From: Herbiconiux ginsengi
GTDB taxonomy: Bacteria; Actinomycetota; Actinomycetes; Actinomycetales; Microbacteriaceae
Direction of reading: 5' to 3'
NCBI RefSeq assembly: GCF_900107435.1
Contig: NZ_FNPZ01000003.1
Span: forward strand, 714,938 to 778,937
Length of the DNA: 64,000 nucleotides
Below are positions 43,463-51,968 of the stretch, piece after piece (the stretch's first letter is position 1; each line of letters begins with the position of its first letter). Below the pieces are notes generated by a model. The model was not told the DNA's origin. It saw only the letters and a list, made by a program, of their open reading frames with translations, and did no database searches. The translations under genes and the position numbers were made by a program.

Positions 43463-44653
43463 ATGTCAGACACGGAGCCGACGCCCAGGAAAAGGCTGAC
43501 GCGGCGCAAGACGGTCCTCGCCGGGCCGGGGTCCGCATCCGGCTCCTCGTCGCGCGGTCGCTCGGGCGACGACTCGGTGCCGCTCGGCATGCGCATCGCC
43601 GGCGCCTGGTCGTGGCGCATCCTCGTCGTGCTGGCGGTGCTGGGCGTTCTGGTCTTCCTCATCATCCAGCTGCGACTGCTCATCATCCCGCTCCTGATCG
43701 CCGTGGTGCTCGCGGCACTGCTGGTGCCGTTCAAGAACTTCCTGGTGCGGCACAGGTGGCCGCGCTGGGCGGCGATCGCCGCCGCGGAGCTCGGCACCAT
43801 CGTCGTGGTGACGGGGCTCGTCTTTCTGGTGGTCACACAGGTGACCTCCGGGTTCGACGATCTGCGCACCCAGTCGATGAACTCCTACAACGACCTCAAG
43901 ACGTTCCTCGCGAACTCGCCGCTGCAGGTGTCGGAGGCCGACTTCAACGCCTACGTGGCTCAGGCCTGGGCCGCGATCCAGCAGGACAGCGCGGCCCTGC
44001 TCTCGGGCGCGGCGGCCGTCGGCTCGAGTGTGGGTCACATCCTCACCGGCGTTCTGCTCACCCTCTTCTCGACCCTGTTCATCCTCATCGACGGCGCGCG
44101 CATCTGGTCGTGGATCGTGCGGCTGTTCCCGCGGCGGGCCCGGGCAGCTACCGACGGCGCGGGCAAGGCGGGCTGGAACACGCTGCAGAGCTTCGTGAAG
44201 GTGCAGATCCTCGTGGCCTCGATCGACGCGGTCGGCATCGGGCTGGGCGCGTTCATCCTCCAGGTTCCGCTCGCGATCCCCATCGCCGTGCTGGTGTTCC
44301 TCGGCTCCTTCATCCCGATCATCGGCGCCGTCGTCACGGGTGCCGTGGCCGTGTTCATCGCCCTGGTCTACAACGGTCCCGTCATCGCGCTCATCATGCT
44401 CGGCGTCGTGCTGCTGGTGCAGCAGATCGAAGGCCACGTGCTGCAGCCGCTCGTGATGGGCACGGCGGTGCGCGTGCATCCGCTCGCGGTGGTGCTGGCG
44501 GTGGCGGGCGGTTCGATGATCGCCGGAATCGCCGGCGCCTTCTTCGCGGTGCCGGTCGTCGCCACCCTCAACGTCATGATCAACTACATCGCCGGGGGAA
44601 CCTGGCGTGACCCGACCCTACTGAGCCGTAAGGAACCTCCCCTGAATGTCTGA
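43463..44653 (+). CDS. AI-2E family transporter
   Basis: A 396-residue protein of the TqsA/PerM family with about eight membrane helices. After a polar 45-residue start come the first spans (RILVVLAVLGVLVFLIIQLRLLIIPLLIAVVLAALLVPF). A helical extracytoplasmic region follows (DDLRTQSMNSYNDLKTFLANSPLQVSEADFNAYVAQAW), and the conserved second half has VQQIEGHVLQPLVMGTAVRVHPLAVVLAVAGG. Family members include the AI-2 exporter TqsA and Na/H antiporters, so substrate is open. It overlaps ilvA by eight bases. Confidence 0.85.
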   Translation: MSDTEPTPRKRLTRRKTVLAGPGSASGSSSRGRSGDDSVPLGMRIAGAWSWRILVVLAVLGVLVFLIIQLRLLIIPLLIAVVLAALLVPFKNFLVRHRWPRWAAIAAAELGTIVVVTGLVFLVVTQVTSGFDDLRTQSMNSYNDLKTFLANSPLQVSEADFNAYVAQAWAAIQQDSAALLSGAAAVGSSVGHILTGVLLTLFSTLFILIDGARIWSWIVRLFPRRARAATDGAGKAGWNTLQSFVKVQILVASIDAVGIGLGAFILQVPLAIPIAVLVFLGSFIPIIGAVVTGAVAVFIALVYNGPVIALIMLGVVLLVQQIEGHVLQPLVMGTAVRVHPLAVVLAVAGGSMIAGIAGAFFAVPVVATLNVMINYIAGGTWRDPTLLSRKEPPLNV

Positions 44654-45890
44654 GTCCGACACCACTTTCGCGGGCCCCACGTTGTCCGACATCGAGAACG
44701 CGCGCGCCCGCGTGGCGAAGGCCGCGCAGGTCACGCCCATGGAGAGCTCCCGCTACCTCGCCGAGATCGTCGGTTCGCCGGTGTTCCTGAAGTGCGAGAA
44801 CCTGCAGCGCACCGGGTCGTACAAGATCCGCGGCGCCTACAACCGCATCTCGTCGCTGAGCGACACCGAGAAGGCGGCCGGGGTGGTGGCCGCCTCCGCG
44901 GGCAACCACGCCCAGGGCGTCGCCTTCGCGGCGCGGGAGCTCGGCATCAAGGCCACCATCTTCATGCCGATCGGCGTTCCGCTGCCGAAACTGCAGGCAA
45001 CCCGGAGCTACGGGGCCGACGTCATTCTGCGCGGCCACTCGGTGGAAGAGGCCATGCGCGCGGCGGCCGAGTTCTCGCAGGCGACCGGGGCCGTCATCAT
45101 CCCGCCCTTCGATCACATCGACGTCGTCACCGGTCAGGGCACGCTCGGCCTCGAGATGCTCGACCAGGTCCCGGATGCGGACACCTTCGTCGTGTCGATC
45201 GGCGGCGGCGGTCTCATCGCCGGCATCGCCAGCGCGGTCAAGCAGCGCGCGGCGGCCGAGGGGCGCACCGTGCGCGTGATCGGCGTGCAGGCGGCGAACG
45301 CGGCCGCCTACCCGCCGTCTCTGGCAGCGGGGGAGCCGACCCAGATCACCACGAGCCCCACCATCGCCGACGGAATCCACGTGTCGAAGCCGGGCATCCT
45401 CAACTTCGAGATCATCCGCGAGCTGGTCGACGAGGTGGTCACCGTCTCCGAGGCCGACATCGCCCGAGCCCTGCTGGTGCTGCTGGAACGGGCGAAGCAG
45501 GTCGTCGAGCCCGCGGGCGCTGCGGGAGTCGCCGCGATCCTGTCGGGTCAGGTGCACGACACCGGCAAGACCGTCGTCGTGCTCTCCGGTGGCAACATCG
45601 ACCCGTTGCTCATGCAGCGCGTGATCAGCCACGGTCTCGCGGCATCCGATCGCTATCTGAAACTGCGGATCATGCTGCCCGACCGCCCGGGTCAGCTCGC
45701 GCGCACGGCCGAACTCGTCGCCGAGGCGAACGCGAACGTCGTCGAGGTGCAGCACACCCGGCACGGCAAAGGACTGCAGATCAGCCAGGTGGAACTGGAA
45801 CTGCACATCGAGACCCGCGGCCCCGACCACCGCGACCAGGTCATTGCGAAGCTCCGCGACGCGGGCTTCGAACTCCGCGTCGAGCAGTAA
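44646..45890 (+). CDS. ilvA: Threonine ammonia-lyase with ACT domain
   Basis: Deaminates threonine to 2-oxobutanoate for isoleucine synthesis or threonine breakdown. The 414-residue fold-type II PLP enzyme has the PLP lysine in RTGSYKIRGAYN near residue 58, the phosphate-binding SAGNHAQGVAFAA near 82, the Gly-rich SIGGGGLIAG near 182 and an ACT-like regulatory domain after about residue 330 (RPGQLARTAELVAEANANVVEVQHTRHG). The length and single ACT domain fit the shorter, often catabolic class. ATG 44646 overlaps the AI-2E family gene. Convergent with greA across a strong terminator. Confidence 0.93.
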   Translation: MSESDTTFAGPTLSDIENARARVAKAAQVTPMESSRYLAEIVGSPVFLKCENLQRTGSYKIRGAYNRISSLSDTEKAAGVVAASAGNHAQGVAFAARELGIKATIFMPIGVPLPKLQATRSYGADVILRGHSVEEAMRAAAEFSQATGAVIIPPFDHIDVVTGQGTLGLEMLDQVPDADTFVVSIGGGGLIAGIASAVKQRAAAEGRTVRVIGVQAANAAAYPPSLAAGEPTQITTSPTIADGIHVSKPGILNFEIIRELVDEVVTVSEADIARALLVLLERAKQVVEPAGAAGVAAILSGQVHDTGKTVVVLSGGNIDPLLMQRVISHGLAASDRYLKLRIMLPDRPGQLARTAELVAEANANVVEVQHTRHGKGLQISQVELELHIETRGPDHRDQVIAKLRDAGFELRVEQ

Positions 45891-45895
45891 ACCCC

Positions 45896-45958
45896 TCGCG
45901 ACCCGCCAAAAAACGCCCTTGAACCTTCCGGTTCAGGGCGTTTTTTGGCGGGTCGCGA
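45896..45958. terminator. Bidirectional terminator between ilvA and greA
   Basis: A stem of about 29 pairs with one bulged T around a TTCC loop (arms 45896-45925 and 45930-45958). The core GCCCTTGAACC / GGTTCAGGGC is followed by a run of T on each strand (A6/T6 at 45908-45913 and 45941-45946), so it can stop transcription from both sides. Confidence 0.9.
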
Positions 45959-45985
45959 AGAGGGGAGAGGGGAGAGGGAAGGGGG

Positions 45986-46474
45986 TCAGCCCTCGAAGGT
46001 CTCGACGTTCGTGACCTCGACCGTGATGTCGCGGCCGTTGGGGGCCGTGTAGGTGGTGGTCTCGCCGATCTTCAGGCCGATGATCGCCGAACCGAGTGGG
46101 CTCTGCTCGCTGTAGACGTCGAGATCCGCATTGCCCGCGATCTCGCGGCTGCCGAGCAGGAAGCGCTCCTCGCCGCCCGCGACCAGCGCCGTCACGACCA
46201 CGCCGGGCTCGACCACGCCGTGGCTCTCCGGCGTCTCGCCGACCTCGGCCGTGCGCAGCAGCTGCGTGAGCTGACGGATGCGCGCCTCGATCTTGCCCTG
46301 CTCGTCTTTGGCGGCGTGGTAGCCGCCGTTCTCCTTGAGGTCGCCCTCTTCGCGCGCCATCTCGATGCGCTTGGCGATCTCGATGCGGGCGGGGCCGCTC
46401 AGCTGTTCGAGCTCGTTCGACAGGCGGTCGTAGGCCTCCTGGGTGAGCCAGGTGATCTGAGTGTCTTCAGCCAT
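45986..46474 (-). CDS. greA: Transcription elongation factor GreA
   Basis: Rescues backtracked RNA polymerase by stimulating cleavage of the transcript 3' end. The 162-residue protein has the N-terminal coiled-coil finger with acidic tip (EDTQITWLTQEAYDRLSNEL..., AREEGDLKENGGYHAAKDEQ) and the C-terminal FKBP-like domain (GSREIAGNADLDVYSEQSPLGSAIIGLKIGE). A GGGAG ribosome site precedes the ATG. It lies 62 bases after DUF4307, and both probably share an operon divergent from mca, as in mycobacteria. Confidence 0.96.
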   Translation of the reverse strand: MAEDTQITWLTQEAYDRLSNELEQLSGPARIEIAKRIEMAREEGDLKENGGYHAAKDEQGKIEARIRQLTQLLRTAEVGETPESHGVVEPGVVVTALVAGGEERFLLGSREIAGNADLDVYSEQSPLGSAIIGLKIGETTTYTAPNGRDITVEVTNVETFEG

Positions 46475-46535
46475 CGAAATACTCCCTTGAGCATGCGTTC
46501 GCCCGAGCCGATCCGGCCCGGACGATCAAGAAAGA

Positions 46536-46979
46536 CTATGTGAGCCAGCAGTCGTAAATCAAACCCGTCGACGCGAGTTCACTGGTTCTGACGGTCTCCG
46601 AGAACGAGCGGGTGGCCTGATCGGATGCGGGCACGTCGATGATCTTCCAGCCCACCACCGCGAACTTCTCACTGAGCGCCTGCACCGCGCAGCTGGCGGT
46701 GGACCCGCGCGGGATGGTGACGTCGAACTCCACCTCGACACTGCGTGAGTCGATCACGGTGTGTGCGGTGTCCTGTGTGTCGATCGTGGCCGAGCTGCCG
46801 TCGAGTCCTGCCCAGACCACCCAGACCGTCACCACCACGGCGACCCCGGCCCCGGTGAGCCACGCGATCAGTCGGCCGCGCAATCTGCGGCCAGGGGTGC
46901 GGCCGTAGCGCTGCTGCATCGCTGCCGACTCCGGAGGTGCCGCCGGCGCGACTGGCTGCATCTCGTCGTCGGTGCTCAC
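46536..46979 (-). CDS. DUF4307 membrane protein
   Basis: A 147-residue single-span protein upstream of greA. The polar N-terminus with RTPGRRLRGRLIAW is followed by a membrane span (LTGAGVAVVVTVWVVWAGL) and an extracytoplasmic beta-rich domain (SVEVEFDVTIPRGSTASCAVQALSEKFAVVGWKIID ... SELASTGLIYDCWL). Both Cys residues of that domain could pair. GTG 46979 is preferred because AGGAG lies seven bases upstream; ATG 46985 is possible. The greA/mca neighbourhood is the main reason for the DUF4307 call. Function unknown. Confidence 0.75.
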   Translation of the reverse strand: MSTDDEMQPVAPAAPPESAAMQQRYGRTPGRRLRGRLIAWLTGAGVAVVVTVWVVWAGLDGSSATIDTQDTAHTVIDSRSVEVEFDVTIPRGSTASCAVQALSEKFAVVGWKIIDVPASDQATRSFSETVRTSELASTGLIYDCWLT

Positions 46980-47052
46980 GCGCATACTCCTGGGGGAAAA
47001 CAATTAGTCTTGGTGGTGGCTTGGTACCAGGCTAATTGCTATTCCTGAGGAG

Positions 47053-47934
47053 TTGAGACCGCTGACGTTGCGCCTCATGGCCGTGCACGCCCACCCCGAC
47101 GACGAGTCGAGCAAAGGCGCCGCCACCTACGCTTATTACCTCGACCGCGGAGTCGACGTGATGGTGGTCAGCTGCACGGGCGGTGAGCGCGGGTCGATCC
47201 TCAACGAAGGGCTCGAGCCCCGCGTCTGGGCCGAGCGCGACATGGCGGGCCTCCGCCGGGTGGAGATGGCGGCCGCGCAGGCCGCCGTGGGCTTCCAGCA
47301 CCGCTGGCTGGGCTATGCCGACTCCGGATATCAGGAGCCCGGATCGGGCGACCCGGTGCCCGTGAACTCCTTCGGCGCCATCCCGGTCGCCACCTCGGCG
47401 GCACCCCTGGTGAAGCTGATCCGCGAGTACCGGCCGCACGTTCTCATCACCTACGACGAGGCCGGCGGCTACCCGCACGCCGACCACATCCGCTGCCACG
47501 AGATTTCGGCGCTGGCCTACGAGGCGGCTGCCGACGCATCCGCCTACGCCGACGCGGGGCCGGCCTGGCAGATCTCGAAGCTCTACTACGACCGCATCAT
47601 GAACCCCAAACGGTTCCAGGCCGTCTACGAGTTGTTGGAGTCCGAAGACCCGGAGAACCCCTTCCTCGCGTCGCTCACCGAGATGCGCGGCTGGATGCAG
47701 GACCGCCCGTACCTCGCGACCATCAGCATCCCCTCGGGCGGTTTCTTCGACGTGCGCGACACCGCTCTGCGTGCTCACGCCAGTCAGGTCGCGCCCGACC
47801 ACCCCTTCTTCTTCTGGCCGAATGACGTGCAGCAGCGCGCCTGGCCCTATGAGGACTTCCAGCTGGCGGACTCGAAGGTCGCCGTGCCGTCCCCGGAGAC
47901 CGACCTCTTCGACGGGATCGAGGACTCCGAATGA
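47053..47934 (+). CDS. mca: Mycothiol S-conjugate amidase
   Basis: Cleaves mycothiol conjugates of toxins to release N-acetylcysteine conjugates (mercapturic acids) for export. The 293-residue LmbE-fold zinc enzyme has the metal motif AHPDDESSKGA near residues 12-22, GGERGSILNEG, and HADHIRCHEISALAYEAA near 142. Its presence implies that mycothiol is the main thiol. The start is uncertain: TTG 47053 abuts the GAGGAG, and TTG 47068 or a CTG at 47062 are alternatives. The small membrane gene downstream overlaps by four bases. Confidence 0.93.
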   Translation: MRPLTLRLMAVHAHPDDESSKGAATYAYYLDRGVDVMVVSCTGGERGSILNEGLEPRVWAERDMAGLRRVEMAAAQAAVGFQHRWLGYADSGYQEPGSGDPVPVNSFGAIPVATSAAPLVKLIREYRPHVLITYDEAGGYPHADHIRCHEISALAYEAAADASAYADAGPAWQISKLYYDRIMNPKRFQAVYELLESEDPENPFLASLTEMRGWMQDRPYLATISIPSGGFFDVRDTALRAHASQVAPDHPFFFWPNDVQQRAWPYEDFQLADSKVAVPSPETDLFDGIEDSE

Positions 47935-48215
47935 TCGGCGCCGTGCTGTCGCTCGCCGGCTCCGTTCTCGCGGACGATGCCGTCACACCCGATCCCGACA
48001 CCGTCACGCCGGGCATCATCGGGTTCATCGTCACCTTCCTCGTGGCGATCGTCACCGTGCTGCTCATCATCGACATGGTGCGCCGCGTGCGCCGCGTGAA
48101 CTACCGCGATCAGGTGCGGCAGGAACTCGAGGCGGAGCTCGCCGCGAAGAACGCCGTCGAGGGCGATTCCGGCCCCGAGGGTGCCGGGAGCGGAACCGAC
48201 CCCGCCGGTCGCTAG
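47931..48215 (+). CDS. Small single-span protein coupled to mca
   Basis: A 94-residue protein: signal-like N-terminus ending ADDAVTP, one span (GIIGFIVTFLVAIVTVLLIIDMV) and a basic then acidic tail (RRVRRVNYRDQVRQELEAELAAKN). A similar small gene follows mca in mycobacteria from memory. It overlaps the mca stop and, at its 3' end, the convergent trhA by four bases. Function unknown; a membrane partner of Mca is possible. Confidence 0.65.
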   Translation: MIGAVLSLAGSVLADDAVTPDPDTVTPGIIGFIVTFLVAIVTVLLIIDMVRRVRRVNYRDQVRQELEAELAAKNAVEGDSGPEGAGSGTDPAGR

Positions 48216-49057
48216 CCGTTGAACGGCGGGTTGACGGCGAGCAGCAGGATGGCGGTCCAGTGGCAGAGGAACGCCACGACGGTCAGGGTGTGGAAGATCT
48301 CGTGGAACCCGAAGCGCCCCGGGAACGGGTTCGGGCGCTTGAGGCCGTAGGCGACGGCACCGAGCGTGTAGGCGAGACCGCCGACGATGACCAGCACCAT
48401 CGAAGCGGGATTGGCTTGGAAGATGTCGACCAGGTACATCACGGCGGCCCAGCCGAGCGCCAGGTAGAGGATGACGTAGAGCCAGCGGGGCGCGTGGATC
48501 CAGAACACCCGGAACCCGATGCCGAGCAGCGCGCCCGCCCAGACCAGGCTGAGCAGCAGCACCCCCTTCTCCGGGGGCAGGGCGAGCACGGCGATCGGCG
48601 TGTAGGTGCCGGCGATCAGGAGGAAGATGTTCGCGTGGTCGATGCGCTTCAGCAGCAGCTTGGTCTTCGGCTTCCAGTTGAAGCGATGGTAGAGCGCCGA
48701 GTTGCCGAACAGCAGCATCGAGGTGAGCATGAAGACCGCGCCGGCCCACTTCGCCGGTGCGCCCTGGGCCACCGAGATGAGCACGATTCCCATGGCGATG
48801 GTGAAGGGGAACGTGCCGGCGTGGATCCACCCGCGCCAGGTGGGCTTGAGGTCGGCGGCCGGATGCTCGATGACGTCGTCGAGCAGCGGGATGTTGGGCA
48901 GGTCGGGGCCGCCGTCGGCCGGGGAGTCGTTCGCCGCAGCGGCTCGAGCCGCGGCATCCGTCGTTCCGGCGAGCTGGTTCGCGCGCGTCTCAGGACCGGG
49001 GTGAGCGCCCGGCTGGCGCCCGGGGTCGGCGGGGGCGGGGGATTCGGGCGCGGCCAT
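48212..49057 (-). CDS. trhA: Hemolysin III / TrhA-type membrane protein
   Basis: A 281-residue seven-span protein of the PAQR/TrhA family. The family His and Asp/Ser residues are seen in NSALYHRFNW, KRIDHANIFLLIAGTYTP and FHEIFHTLTVVAFLCHW, which form the metal site. The first 75 residues are a polar, Ala/Pro-rich cytoplasmic extension that most homologues lack. On the minus strand TAGTCT sits exactly six bases before ATG 49057. In E. coli TrhA is linked to membrane energetics; function here is not known. Confidence 0.88.
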   Translation of the reverse strand: MAAPESPAPADPGRQPGAHPGPETRANQLAGTTDAAARAAAANDSPADGGPDLPNIPLLDDVIEHPAADLKPTWRGWIHAGTFPFTIAMGIVLISVAQGAPAKWAGAVFMLTSMLLFGNSALYHRFNWKPKTKLLLKRIDHANIFLLIAGTYTPIAVLALPPEKGVLLLSLVWAGALLGIGFRVFWIHAPRWLYVILYLALGWAAVMYLVDIFQANPASMVLVIVGGLAYTLGAVAYGLKRPNPFPGRFGFHEIFHTLTVVAFLCHWTAILLLAVNPPFNG

Positions 49058-49063
49058 GAGGCC

Positions 49064-49069
49064 AGACTA
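49064..49069 (-). promoter_or_regulatory. -10 box (TAGTCT) of leaderless trhA
   Basis: Reading the minus strand: TAGTCT, GGCCTC, ATG. Confidence 0.5.
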
Positions 49070-49150
49070 CGCCAGCTCCGCAGGGCGGCCGCTGAGAGGC
49101 CGGACGCCCCGTACTCGGCCTCCGTGGAGGTGGACCGCGCCGCGAGCGAG

Positions 49151-49156
49151 TAGCGT
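49151..49156 (+). promoter_or_regulatory. -10 box (TAGCGT) of leaderless uppS
   Basis: TAGCGT, six bases, GTG 49163. No ribosome site. Confidence 0.45.
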
Positions 49157-49162
49157 ATCGAT

Positions 49163-49948
49163 GTGTCGAATCGCCAGCAGAGGGTCGGGAAGGGGTTGCT
49201 CTACCGTCTCTACCAGCGGCGCATCCGTAAGCATCTCGATGAGGCGGTGCTGCCGAAGCACGTGGCGATGATCCTCGACGGCAACCGCCGTTGGGCGAAG
49301 CAGCGGTCGCTCGAGACCGCGGCGCACGGGCACCGGGCGGGGGCCGCGAAGTTCCTCGAATTCCTGGTGTGGTGCGATGACCTCGGCATCGAGGTGGTGA
49401 CGCTCTACCTGCTCTCCACCGACAACCTGAAGAACCGCTCGGGGGAGGAGCTCGGCGAGCTGATCGAGATCATCGCCGACCTCGCCGACGACATCTCGCG
49501 CTATCGAGACTGGCGCGTCAAGCACGTCGGAACGGATGTCGGTCTGCCGGAACCCCTGATCGCCGCCCTGGACGGCGCGGAGGCCCGCACTGCGACGAAC
49601 CCGGGCATGCACGTGAACCTCGCGATCGGCTATGGCGGCCGCTCGGAGATCGAAGACGCCGTGCGCAGCATCATCCAGAAGCATCGGGCGCTCGGTCATG
49701 GACTCGACGAACTCGAGGCGGCCATCGACCAGGAACTCATCGCGGAGCACCTCTACACCGGTGGGCAACCCGATCCCGACCTGGTCATCCGCACCTCGGG
49801 CGAGCAGCGGCTGAGCGACTTCATGCTCTGGCAGTCGGCGCACAGCGAGTTCTACTTCATGGAGGCCCTGGGGCCGGACGTGCGTGAGGTTGACTTCCTC
49901 CGCGCCCTGCGCGACTACTCGCGTCGGCAGAGGCGTTTCGGCAGCTGA
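49163..49948 (+). CDS. uppS: cis-Prenyltransferase (isoprenyl transferase)
   Basis: A 261-residue enzyme that condenses isopentenyl diphosphate in cis to make polyprenyl carriers for wall synthesis. Family motifs: AMILDGNRRWAK (with the catalytic Asp, near residues 34-45), HGHRAGAAKFLEFL, LYLLSTDNLKNR, and RTSGEQRLSDFMLWQSAHSEFYF near 209-231. The position after trhA and before phoH parallels the mycobacterial short-chain Z-FPP synthase (Rv1086), so it may make Z,E-farnesyl diphosphate rather than full-length undecaprenyl. The gene symbol is the family name; chain length is not readable. Confidence 0.9.
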   Translation: MSNRQQRVGKGLLYRLYQRRIRKHLDEAVLPKHVAMILDGNRRWAKQRSLETAAHGHRAGAAKFLEFLVWCDDLGIEVVTLYLLSTDNLKNRSGEELGELIEIIADLADDISRYRDWRVKHVGTDVGLPEPLIAALDGAEARTATNPGMHVNLAIGYGGRSEIEDAVRSIIQKHRALGHGLDELEAAIDQELIAEHLYTGGQPDPDLVIRTSGEQRLSDFMLWQSAHSEFYFMEALGPDVREVDFLRALRDYSRRQRRFGS

Positions 49949-50006
49949 CGCGGGTGCCGACGGGTCTTGGGCGCGTGATATCCGGGTACCGCCTCGCCAC
50001 CTTTTC

Positions 50007-50042
50007 GGGCTCGCCCGGCCTTCGGCTGGGCGGGCCCTTATT
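50007..50042 (+). terminator. Hairpin terminator after uppS
   Basis: A 14-bp stem with two G-T pairs (50007-50020 with 50024-50037) around a three-base loop, followed by TTATT. A second perfect 10-bp hairpin (50044-50053 with 50061-50070) follows at once. Together they occupy the first part of the 435-base interval 49949-50383, which has no convincing larger gene. Confidence 0.65.
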
Positions 50043-50205
50043 GCTCGCGCCGCCGCTTCTGCGGCGCGAGGCGACATGTTCGGCTGAGGTCGCTGACGCG
50101 GCCTCGGCCTCGGCCTCACCCTGGGTCGTCTGAGCGCGGCCCGCGGCTTTCACCTTCGTGCCCACCTCTTCGGCCACGCTCATCACGCGCGTCACGAATT
50201 ACAGC

Positions 50206-50216
50206 CGTGTAACACG
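50206..50216. promoter_or_regulatory. CGTGT-A-ACACG palindrome upstream of phoH
   Basis: A perfect 11-base odd palindrome in a locally AT-richer stretch (about 50197-50230), about 170 bases before phoH. A possible operator; no regulator can be named. Confidence 0.3.
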
Positions 50217-50256
50217 AAGTTAATCTCTTCGGCTGCGTGTCGTAACCCGCTCGGGC

Positions 50257-50376
50257 TCCGACAGTCGTAGCGTCGGACACATCAGGCATGGCGCCTGATC
50301 GAGACGGCCACATAAGTACGTTTCGACTCTCTGACTGTGGCCTGATCGCCTACTGAACCGAGCGCCGCGCGCTCGG
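50257..50376 (+). promoter_or_regulatory. Four-hairpin leader before PIN-PhoH
   Basis: Successive perfect inverted repeats: 50257-50262/50272-50277 (6 bp), 50281-50287/50293-50299 (7 bp), 50306-50312/50336-50342 (7 bp) and 50358-50365/50369-50376 (8 bp). The last ends four bases before the GGAG next to the phoH start. GCCTGAT occurs twice (50293 and 50340), so ATCAGGC at 50281 has two possible partners, as in attenuators. RNA function is inferred. Confidence 0.45.
50288..50356 (+). CDS. Possible 22-residue leader peptide before PIN-PhoH
   Basis: An ATG frame of 22 codons (MAPDRDGHISTFRLSDCGLIAY), closed by TGA 28 bases before the phoH start. It begins inside hairpin 2, spans hairpin 3 and stops just before hairpin 4. 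Translation could therefore change the leader fold. No strong ribosome site is visible, so it may be a chance frame. In mycobacteria a small upstream gene (phoAT) is linked to phoH2, which makes the position of interest. Confidence 0.25.
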   Translation: MAPDRDGHISTFRLSDCGLIAY

Positions 50377-50383
50377 GGTTGGA

Positions 50384-51772
50384 GTGGATGTGGCCGAGCC
50401 CATGACTCAAGACACCAGCGGGACCAGCACCGGAAAGGACGCACGAAGCACCACCCAGACCGCGAGTACGACATCGACGACCGAGGTGACCTATGTCTTG
50501 GACACCTCGGTTCTTCTGTCCGACCCGAAGGCCATCTTCCGGTTCGCCGAGCACGCCGTCGTTCTTCCGGTGATCGTCATCACGGAGCTCGAGTCCAAAC
50601 GCAACGACCCCGAGATCGGGTATTTCGCCCGGCAGGCCCTCCGCAACCTCGACGAGCTGCGCGTTCAGCACGAGCGTCTCGACTTCCCGATCGCGGTCGG
50701 CACCGAGGGTGGCTCGCTCCGGGTCGAGCTCAATCACTCGAACATGTCGGTGCTGCCCTCCGGTCTCCAGCTCGGCGACAACGACACGCGCATCCTGGCT
50801 GTGGCGATGAACCTCGCCAATGAGGGCTACGCCGTCACGGTGGTGTCGAAAGACCTCCCGCTGCGCGTCAAGGCGGCGTCGATCGGTCTCGCGGCCGAGG
50901 AGTACCGGGCCGAGTTGGCGGTGGACTCCGGATGGACGGGGCTGGCCGACATCACGCTCGGTTCGGATGCGATGTCGCGGCTCTACGACGAGGAGACGCT
51001 CTCCACGCCGCTGGTGCGCGACCTGCCGGTGAACACGGGTCTCGTCATCCACTCCGATCGCGGATCGGCTCTCGGGCGCGTGACGGGCAAGGACTCGTTC
51101 CAGCTGGTGCGCGGCGACCGCGACGTCTTCGGCCTGCACGGCCGTTCGGCGGAGCAGCGCGTCGCGATCGACATGCTGCTCGATCCGGAGGTCGGAATCG
51201 TGTCGCTGGGGGGTCGAGCCGGTACGGGGAAGTCCGCTCTGGCCCTCTGTGCCGGTCTCGAGGCCGTGCTCGAGAAGCAGCAGCACAAGAAGATCATGGT
51301 GTTCCGGCCGCTCTACGCGGTGGGTGGCCAGGAGCTCGGCTTCCTGCCCGGAGACGCGGCGGAGAAGATGAACCCCTGGGCGCAGGCGGTGTTCGACACG
51401 CTCGGCTCTCTGGTGTCGCAGAACGTGCTCGACGAGGTGATCGACCGGGGCATCCTCGAGGTGCTGCCGCTGACCCACATCCGCGGGCGCTCGCTGCACG
51501 ACGCCTTCGTGATCGTCGACGAGGCGCAATCGCTCGAGCGCAACGTGCTGCTCACGGTGCTCTCGCGCATCGGTCAGAACTCACGGGTGGTGCTCACGCA
51601 CGACGTGGCGCAGCGCGACAACCTGCGGGTGGGTCGGCACGACGGTGTCGCGAGCGTCATTGAGACCCTGAAGGGGCACGCGCTCTTCGGGCACATCACG
51701 CTCACCCGCTCGGAGCGCTCGGCGATCGCGGCCCTCGTCACCGAGATGCTGGAGTCGAACGAACTGGCCTAG
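50384..51772 (+). CDS. PIN domain - PhoH ATPase fusion (PhoH2)
   Basis: A 462-residue protein. After a Thr/Ser-rich start, residues about 35-170 form a PIN nuclease domain ([14 protein letters not shown] with the first acidic residue, [39 protein letters not shown]). Residues about 250-460 form the PhoH ATPase ([18 protein letters not shown] with Walker A, then [13 protein letters not shown] with Walker B, and [12 protein letters not shown]). Mycobacterial PhoH2 is described as an RNA helicase and ribonuclease. The start is uncertain among GTG 50384, GTG 50390 (GGAG five bases upstream) and ATG 50402. The unusual leader suggests post-transcriptional control. Confidence 0.92.
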   Translation: MDVAEPMTQDTSGTSTGKDARSTTQTASTTSTTEVTYVLDTSVLLSDPKAIFRFAEHAVVLPVIVITELESKRNDPEIGYFARQALRNLDELRVQHERLDFPIAVGTEGGSLRVELNHSNMSVLPSGLQLGDNDTRILAVAMNLANEGYAVTVVSKDLPLRVKAASIGLAAEEYRAELAVDSGWTGLADITLGSDAMSRLYDEETLSTPLVRDLPVNTGLVIHSDRGSALGRVTGKDSFQLVRGDRDVFGLHGRSAEQRVAIDMLLDPEVGIVSLGGRAGTGKSALALCAGLEAVLEKQQHKKIMVFRPLYAVGGQELGFLPGDAAEKMNPWAQAVFDTLGSLVSQNVLDEVIDRGILEVLPLTHIRGRSLHDAFVIVDEAQSLERNVLLTVLSRIGQNSRVVLTHDVAQRDNLRVGRHDGVASVIETLKGHALFGHITLTRSERSAIAALVTEMLESNELA

Positions 51773-51816
51773 CGCTCGGTTCGAGCCACACTGGTTCTGA
51801 CGCATCCGCTCCACCT

Positions 51817-51879
51817 CGTCGATCCGTCAGTTCGTGCCGCTTTCCGACCGGAATTGCGGCACGAACTGACGGATCGACG
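51817..51879. repeat. 24-bp perfect inverted repeat after phoH
   Basis: Arms 51817-51840 and 51856-51879 are exact complements of 24 bases with a 15-base loop. It may terminate phoH but lacks a T run and is longer than needed for a terminator, so a mobile or palindromic element is also possible. Confidence 0.75.
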
Positions 51880-51955
51880 TGTGTGCACAGCACCCGCGGG
51901 TCGCGCACTTGTGCACAGACGTGTCGGATACCCGAGACGCGATTAGCGGCTCGGT

Positions 51956-51961
51956 TAGTGT
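51956..51961 (+). promoter_or_regulatory. Candidate -10 box (TAGTGT) of the prepilin peptidase gene
   Basis: TAGTGT ends seven bases before ATG 51969; no ribosome site. Confidence 0.4.
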
Positions 51962-51968
51962 CGGCGCC

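Noticed and set aside
49949..50200. Small ORFs between uppS and phoH (for example 49884-50087)
   Set aside because: Overlap the uppS end and terminator hairpins, no ribosome sites, biased composition.
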